Origin: Paramacrobiotus metropolitanus | Taxonomy: Eukaryota; Tardigrada; Eutardigrada; Parachela; Macrobiotidae | DNA: 64,000 nucleotides | Reading direction: 5' to 3' | Assembly (NCBI RefSeq): GCF_019649055.1 | Contig: NW_026570259.1 | Location: 806,001-870,000, forward strand | Part shown: piece by piece, positions 58,001 to 64,000 of the stretch | Layout of the letters: each line of letters opens with the position of its first letter | How positions within the stretch are numbered: the first letter of the stretch is position 1 | Notes under the pieces: model-generated | What the model was told of the DNA's origin: nothing | The model's database searches: none | Seen by the model: only the letters and a program-made list of their open reading frames with translations | Translations under genes and position numbers: made by a program

Positions 58001-58268
58001 GAACCAAATATTTGTTCGAGGATTCGCTTAGGCAGTGAGGGAGCAGTGCGTTCTCGCCGATAAAAGAATTCCACTGCCTCACGCTCAGCACTGAACGGAG
58101 GTAACCCGGGTTTGACTGATACGGCGTGCAGACGGCCTGGAATCACGACTCTTAGCTGCCAAAGACTACAAATTCCAATCTTTTATTTCAAAATGTTGCA
58201 AATTTTCTAAAGTCGAGCTGGTTCTATAGCAGAACGGGACCTACATGTCGTCTTATTTGCTCCGCCAT
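55086..58268 (-). CDS. DNAI1: Axonemal dynein intermediate chain 1 (outer arm), one frame break
   Basis: Eight exons: 58245-58268 (MAEQIRRH), 57556-58155, 57267-57494, 56617-57202, 56301-56557, 56138-56227, 55989-56056 and 55086-55942. Phases agree at every junction. Hallmarks of the family are YRYFEDLLDNGRKTGSLMPLW before the WD repeats, then SLRNPIYPEYLQYVAKPVMT, IMAAGTNDGNIMYFNM, FFTVGLEGNYREW, VAAVRWNPFHKDIFMTCGYD, VQWAPYNSMIFATLLTDGQF, and IFKLSPNLRK near the end. DNAI1 is a WD-repeat chain of the outer dynein arm that drives ciliary beating. In the last exon the frame shifts by one base at the T5 run 55506-55510; with one base fewer the sequence reads on as ADLERIRFNNWGPYVLIS. The protein has a Lys-rich tail of about 100 residues beyond the usual end. 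Confidence 0.9.
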
Positions 58269-58961
58269 CTTTTAACAGAACTGCACGACTGCGTACAGCA
58301 TTAAGAGCAGAAGGCTATTCCAGAGAGGGAATTGCCCATAGATATCATTTCTCCCAATCGCAACCTCACAATCGCAAAACCTCACAATCGCAAAACAAGT
58401 GGGTGATCATTCTTGGGGATTGGTTTCGTATCGTGCTATTCCATTAACATTTGGCTGCGAAGATTTGACACATCATGATTGTCCAGTCTGCTGTGCTTGC
58501 GGATTAGGCATGTGTATGGTACGTACTGTACAGCTCCTTAACAACACACTGACGATGACAGCAGGGCGATTGTACCGCAGCAGTACTAGTAATATCTCTG
58601 CGCTTGTTGCTGTATTGTGACTTCCTCCTTAAGAGTACAACACGAGCGAAACTGTAAAAAGCGGCTATGGTTAATAATGGTTATCATCCCCGTTGGGCGT
58701 GTGTCACATGGCAAAGTAGCGGTGAATTAATAATAAGTGCTACCTAGTACTAGCAGCTTTCCCTGGTCGGCATGTAAGACGAGCTCTCGTTGGCTCTGGT
58801 AATCTAACTTAGGTATAGTTTGTTTTACTGAAAACTCCAAAAGTTTCTCTCTTAACTGTGTAATTCAAGTAATAAACAAATACGGAATCAGCCGAATCAC
58901 CAGTGTGGAGCTTTGAAAAACACATCAATGCGGAAAGTGACCTGGTCAACCCATCCCAGCG
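58269..58961. other. Divergent intergenic region upstream of DNAI1
   Basis: About 690 bp between the start of DNAI1 (-) and the next plus-strand gene. A 9-bp unit (CTCACAATCGCAAAAC-like) repeats near 58362-58395. The 73-codon frame at 58399-58620 (+) is Cys-containing but has no other support. Confidence 0.4.
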
Positions 58962-60175
58962 ATGAGAAGAGATTATCAAACGCTGCAAGCAACCCAACCA
59001 ATAAAAATGAAACGAACAAATCAGGAAAAAAAGGCTAAGGAAAGCCTGACCCAGCAGATCACGAAGAATGCGGATCCCAGCATCCCTACGGACACCGGAG
59101 AAATGGCCGTCCAAAAGTCCTCCGTTCCGGCAAGCCGAAGGAGTTCGTCCAAACGCCGAGTGCGTAAATTTCTGTCATTCCCTTTACGGAGAAAAGTCGA
59201 CTTTTTTTATTTAATTGTGGAAGCTAACCTGTATTTTATTTAATCTGTATTTTATTTTTCTTATTTACGTTTAGTCAACTACCGCAAAAAGGAGCAGTGT
59301 AAAGGAAATTGAAAAGGTCATGCCGGAAACAATCCAGGTATGTATAAAACATTGTACGGTGTACGCACACCCCTAAACCTATTATACGTAATACGTCCAT
59401 TTTAAAAAAGTGTAAAACAAAAAACAAATTTCGATATTATGCTCATTTTCAGGGAGCGGCATCAGTTAACGAGGCGGCGCGGTATCGTACATATACGCTG
59501 GTGCAGGACCCAATGAGAAACCACGAACAGTACCTGAAGACCCATTACGATCGTATTCGGCGAATACATGCGGTACACAAAAAAGGTAAGTTTTTCGTGA
59601 ACAGAACTGCTTACCCTTTGGATAAGGGCTTTTCGTGTAGGTACGGTGGACTGTGGACCGCCATACAGTATGGGTAAATACCTTAGGTAGGCTTACGCGG
59701 ATGTCATATTATATGGAACTCGCGAACAACTTATACGGGCACAGCAGCACTTAATATTATTATGATATTGTAACCAGTCAAACATACCGCAAAATTACAT
59801 TGTAATCTGATCGTTTTCCAGCCGCTTCGAAGTTTTACAACGATGGGCGAAGGTCAACTTAGACAGAGCAAATTACACTCTTTTTGAGCTGTTCTCGACA
59901 GCGGAATCTCATTATGATGTTCGGGAGTGGATGCGCTCGTACAATGTCGGTCTTGGCTTCTATTCTGTGGCATTCGTGCCGTACGCTGTTTTCGTGTAAA
60001 CAGTATCCAACGAATAAACCTTTTTCAGATGCGCCGAGCTGCAATGGATGAAAAGGTCAAACACGCCAAAATATACCCCAGGAATCGCCAAGATCATGCT
60101 AAACACCATTCACTACGCCCAAAAGCTCGACAAGCAGAAGAGTTTTACCGTAGCCGTCGAAACGGACTGAATTAA
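58962..60175 (+). CDS. Small basic multi-exon protein, unknown, next to axonemal genes
   Basis: Proposed exons: 58962-59195, 59275-59337, 59453-59585, 59863-59945 and 60029-60175. Phases agree. The N-terminus is Lys/Arg/Ser-rich (KMKRTNQEKKAKESL, ASRRSSSKRRVRKF). The middle holds the best-looking block: NEAARYRTYTLVQDPMRNHE, YLKTHYDRIRRIHAVHKK, DRANYTLFELFSTAESHYDV, REWMRSYN. The C-terminus is basic (HHSLRPKARQAEEFYRSRR). The first donor (GTCGAC) and the fourth (GTCGGT) are weak, so those boundaries are uncertain. No family is recognised. Its size, basic character and position between DNAI1 and a CFAP184-like gene would fit a microtubule-associated flagellar protein, which is only a guess. 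Confidence 0.5.
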
Positions 60176-60715
60176 ACAAGGTGTTTCCCATTTGTGATAT
60201 AACTACGCATGATATTACTAAACCTTAAGGTTTAGTAATACTAGAGTATGGATTATGTTACTTATTATCGCGCTTGATGCTGTCATCAGATACGTAATTG
60301 CTGATATCAGTTAAATAGTACGAGTACTGTACATTAGGCGCATCAGATTGTTGTAGGAAGACATTACTTACTTAATTCACAGCCAAAACCGTGGAAATTT
60401 ACACTACGCAGTGTCTTTTATGCAAGCTTAAGGTCGTCTGACCGTAAGAGCTGTACAACTTCACCTTGGCATTCTTTTCAGACTGAAATTTATGTTGGAG
60501 TTTACTCTGTTCTAGCTCTACATGAAGTAAATCAAAGTTATTTTTACCACACAACTTGTTACTGACCTACAGTAACATACCGTAAAATCGTAGCTCGTTT
60601 ACGATCTGATTCCGAAAAACAGTCTTACTACAGAACTACGCGTATTCCCAGCTCTTTTTGAATAAGGCTTTTGCATTACCCAGATGGTTAACGTTGTCGT
60701 TACCTAACTGTTCCG
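60176..60715. other. Intergenic spacer
   Basis: About 540 bp. A short inverted repeat (ATTACTAAACCTTAAGGTTTAGTAAT) sits near 60210-60240 directly after the preceding gene and could act in its 3' UTR. Nothing else is supported. Confidence 0.5.
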
Positions 60716-61860
60716 ATGGCAGGATTCGACTCCGCTTTTGTTAGATCTCCAACCGGGATCACTTTAATTGCTGCTACGGTAAGCCAGGTCATAGCATTCC
60801 TTTAAATGCCAGAAAATCTATAGTTACTGACGAGTACGTACCGCAAATTGCAGATATTGGCTCTCATATCCTTTGTACTATTTCAAATCGGAGTTGCAGC
60901 ATACACAACATATGTCTTTTATCATTTCGCGACTTGTGCCAGTTGGTTGATCAGCTTAATACTTCTTCTCTGTTCTGCCTTTGGGTTGTGGAATAATTGC
61001 GCTCCTGGAGGCAGGTCGTACCTCTTCGTAAGTAATCTGAAATGACTGCAGTACATTACGAGTTGTGATTTCCCGTTTGTTTGCTCCCTAGCGTTAGCGT
61101 TTCAACGAATTTCTAACGACTATGACATAAAACATAAATAAGCAGCTTAAATAAGCGTAACGCTTTCATCTTCCATATCTCTGAAACAAGACAAACTACA
61201 ACGGAATAAAGTTAATTGGTTGGTTAGTTGTGATTTCCCGTTTGTTTGCTCCCTAGCGTTTCAACGAATTTCTAACGACTATGACATAAAACATAAATAA
61301 GCAGCTTAAACAAGCGTAACGCTTTCATCTTCCATATCTCTGAAACAAGACAAACTACAACGGAATAAAGTTAATTGGTTGGGTCTTCTGTAGCTGGCAA
61401 TAAATGGATTCCTTTGGGGAATTTTGCTTATCATCTCAGCCGCAATGTTGATCAAATTTTTCATCTACGTTAATAGCGTCACCGCTGTACCGCAGTCAAG
61501 AGTTCCGCAACAACGACTGCAAGTGCCATTTTTTCCGGATGTGTGGCCTGCATCCACGGTAAAGTCATTTAACGGTTTTCTATAAGTGCAGCATGGAGAA
61601 AACACCGTGTGTTAACTAATCTGTGCAAAGTTAATGCCAGCATGGCCATTCAGCATAAAAGTTTGGTAGTAGCCGTTTGTAAACCTTAGCTATGCTTTTT
61701 TTCATAGGCGGTTGCGCTGTTGGCGGCATTGCTGTTCTTTATTCACGCTATCCTGGCCTATAAAAGCATGAAAGCCGTGACAGCAACACCCGTTATTATA
61801 ACCCCTTTGCAGCCTGCAGGGCCAGCCCCAAGCAGTCCTGCGTATTTTACTGGAAGATAA
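60716..61860 (+). CDS. MARVEL/CKLF-like four-transmembrane protein
   Basis: Exons 60716-60778, 60854-61027, 61394-61558 and 61708-61860 all join in phase 0, giving 184 residues. The start RSPTGITLIAATILALISFV is typical of MARVEL domains (SP.G..K..... followed by TM1). Further TM segments are ASWLISLILLLCSAFGLW, FLWGILLIISAAMLIKFF and VALLAALLFFIHAILAY. Loop Cys at NNCAPGG and ATCAS. The C-terminal tail is Pro-rich. MARVEL proteins act in membrane apposition and vesicle traffic; the exact family member cannot be named. Intron 2 contains a 165-bp tandem duplication. Confidence 0.65.
61061..61381. repeat. Tandem duplication, about 160 bp, in an intron of the MARVEL-like gene
   Basis: The unit beginning AGTTGTGATTTCCCGTTTGT at 61061 repeats at 61226 and runs to 61381. 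The second copy lacks six bases (a GCGTTA duplicate) and has about one other change. The near identity implies a recent event. Confidence 0.95.
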
Positions 61861-62260
61861 CTGCCATGTCGGCTTTATTGCGCACACGAATTGCAAAAGA
61901 AATGCTGTCGAGAACTGATATTAAAGTAGCTGTGGCAAAGCTAATAAAGGCACCGACAGCCCACGCGCACAGCACTGATCCCTGCTTCGGAAAGTAATAT
62001 ATTATCAAACTGAAGGTTTTGGAATAGCTGTCGATGTTCTTGGGTATAGGTAACAATAACACGAAACAATACAGCAGCTTAAAAAAACCATCCTAGATGA
62101 AGCTCTATACAGCACTGAATATCAGACGCTACTTTAGTGCCACTGTCACTGCCACATACGTTTGTTTCAATCTTCAGACTCCATTTTTTAACAATCCAAC
62201 TTCTGCTCACCCGTCGGAGTGAAATACAAACATGAAAAAAAATTTTCGATTGCTATAAAT

Positions 62261-63770
62261 ATGGAGAAGGCGATTGCAGAGTACGAGGTAAAACCCGGAC
62301 TCCGGTTGTGGTAGTATGGCCTTTCGGTATGGATAAGAGGTCACAAACACCAAACAGGTACGGTGGTCTCACTTATGTAGGCTGCTTATAAAGAGTGGGC
62401 CGAGACTGCGGAAAGGAATCTAGGAATTCAATCCCTTGTGGCTGCGTACTACCAGGCATGGGTTAGTACTAATAATCACCTGCATTCTATGGGGAAAACA
62501 ATCTAATTCTCATTATTGCAACCATCAGGAAACTCCGGCCGCATCTGCGGATGGCGGCACTTCATCGAAGCATCGGACGAGTTACGGCGTGGAGGCAGAA
62601 AGACAGCACTATCAGGAACAATTAGGTACGGCAATCCTGACTTGAAGCATGTCTGACAGTTTCCTGCATAATTATATCTGTGGTTAATCATACATTCTTC
62701 TTTAGAGAAGCTGATTCAAATCAAAGTCGTTAAGCAAACTGCCAAAGAGGAAGCGCAAAAGCTGTACCAGGTTACTCAAACTCAGACGGAGCAAATGGAG
62801 AAATCTGCCGTTAAGGCGTGGGATAAATTTGAAAGACTGCAGATCGACACAGCGCAAAAAGCTCTCAGCAGAAATAAAGAACCGTTTGACGAAGCAGTCA
62901 GCAGTACAAATACTGAATTAAAAGTTATGCAAGTTATAAAGAGCTGCTTAAAAATGCATTAACTACAGGTTCTGCAAGAGGTTCTACGAAATGTGAAAGC
63001 GAAATTAGAAACATGGAGGAATGAAAAATTCGCAAGCATTAAAGCCAAGTACAAAAAAGAACGGCTGCATAGCCAACTGGAAAGGCAGGTACGTCATAAA
63101 AAACCTTCCTCTGCGTGCTATCAACAATTCGTGAGTTAGAGATGATTGGTAGATGATTATGGCTGGAAATCTGGATGCTACGTTACCATTCGACGAATAT
63201 CGCACAAATTTGCGAAACTATCAAGCCAAACTACAAGAAAAAGAACGGCACAGCAACATGCTGTTCGATAAACAAAAGGTCACAGTCAATGAACTAGCTC
63301 ACATGCGCGAGAAACTCGAATACCTCCAAAGTCTGGGACTGCAACTTCACGATAAAGTACAAGAAGCAACCAACAAAACGGCACAAAAAAAAGAAGAGCT
63401 CCATCAAGCCAATTTACGACGAGTTGTGATTAAAAAACAAAATATGTCGCTGAAGAAGCGAGCTGGAATGTTGTCGAGAACTGCGCTATTGGACGATATG
63501 GCCAACAAAATCATATGTAGAAATGACCTTCTTCGACAAATAATGGCAGCTAAAGAACAGTTCCAGAAATCAGCTCCCAAAATCACAGAGAATGATCTGT
63601 GGCTTATCCAAAGAAATGCGTTTCCTTTGCTACCCGAAAGCTTCGTGGATGAAAGAACCATTCAAGCTATTGTCGACTACGCTGACCACAAAGACCAGGA
63701 TTTAGAAGGTCATGCTCCAGCTATGGGCATGGACTACTGCAAGAATCGCAGACACTGGCATTATGATTAA
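62261..63770 (+). CDS. Coiled-coil ciliary protein of the CCDC96/CFAP184 type (DUF4201)
   Basis: Exons: 62261-62287 (ATG), 62381-62461, 62529-62625, 62706 to about 62896-62923, 62969-63088 and 63153-63770 (stop). Phases agree; the end of exon 4 has several possible donors. The N-terminal half is helical (AYKEWAETAERNLGIQSLVA, VKQTAKEEAQKLYQVTQ). The last exon holds the domain: LPFDEYRTNLRNYQAKLQEK, NELAHMREKLEYLQ, LSRTALLDDMANKIICRNDL, LRQIMAAKEQFQKS. That order (idFeqL-type start, V..L...KEKL middle, LL.D...... LR end) is the DUF4201 pattern of CCDC96 and CCDC113, which form an axonemal complex near the radial spokes. The end DYADHKDQDLEGHAPAMGM is unusual for the family. CCD113 cannot be excluded. 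Confidence 0.65.
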
Positions 63771-64000
63771 GAAAGCAATTTTTTTCTGGTCATTGCGGTT
63801 TGCAGTTTCGCCGTCTTAGTTAGATCTTCTATCCCTGTGTTTAATAGAAATTCGGCATGAAGGATGCTGTGGATTGATCAAAATTAGCATGCTGTTGCTA
63901 CGTATGGTTACATCTTCATGGCGTGAAACAGTCCCGCTTGGGTGCTTTTCTTTAAGACGACGTACTGGTGTTCCACGAAAATTTCCACGTATTCCCGCCT

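Noticed and set aside
58399-58620. 73-codon Cys-containing frame (+)
   Set aside because: The Cys pattern CPVCCACGLGMC is local, and no homology or splice context supports a gene.
1-64000. CRISPR arrays, bacterial operons, rRNA or phage elements
   Set aside because: None seen; spliced metazoan genes throughout make them unlikely. tRNA genes were not recognised by eye, which is not proof of absence.

Overview
The window is animal nuclear DNA. It has spliced genes with GT-AG introns (many 45-120 bp, some over 1 kb), AT-rich intergenic DNA, and metazoan families: MED27, a KDM3 demethylase, rhodopsin-like GPCRs, Kv channels, a MARVEL protein and axonemal proteins. The compact layout, short introns and flagellar genes fit a small-genome ecdysozoan. 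A tardigrade is my best guess, but this is inference. Gene models were read by eye: I chose splice sites by requiring that reading phase carry across every junction and that family motifs join.

Layout: 1-963, 3' end of an SDR16C retinol/steroid dehydrogenase (+). 1453-4519, Mediator subunit MED27 (-). 5481-5863, a small secreted Gly-rich peptide (-). 5969-8830, AT-rich intergenic DNA. 8831-15259, a KDM3-type JmjC H3K9 demethylase (-), 5' end not found, with a degenerate tandem repeat in a long intron and a transposon-type helix-turn-helix trace just upstream. 17036-18777, a matrin-type zinc-finger protein (-). 21172-25211 and about 38153-43843, two paralogous large Ser/Lys-rich coiled-coil proteins (+) of no family I recognise. 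Between these paralogs lie a typical 2-Cys peroxiredoxin (25743-26578), a small spliced ORF, a foldback element, two tandem GPCR genes (28021-31031), a three-TM protein (-) and a Kv channel locus (33607-37718). 44350-44925, a divergent adaptor sigma-like subunit (-). 45348-48819, CFAP70 (-). 49384-49656, an allatostatin-C-like neuropeptide precursor (+). 50614-54005, two uncharacterised genes (-). 55086-58268, axonemal dynein intermediate chain DNAI1 (-). 58962-60175, a basic protein (+). 60716-61860, a MARVEL-like four-TM protein (+). 62261-63770, a CCDC96/CFAP184-like coiled-coil protein (+).

The most striking observation is the Kv locus. A 56-bp intron joins two complete T1-plus-six-TM Kv units into one 997-residue open frame. 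If the intron is retained, the frame stops after the first unit. Next are the duplicated Ser/Lys-rich coiled-coil family with its own 21-25 residue tandem repeat and Cys-rich tail, the Cx6C peptide precursor, and a pair of GPCRs with N-R-L-W in place of DRY.

CFAP70, DNAI1 and a CFAP184-like gene all lie within about 18.5 kb, so the right half is rich in cilium/flagellum genes. Two single-base frame breaks (about 28608 and 55506-55510) interrupt otherwise intact genes and may be assembly errors.
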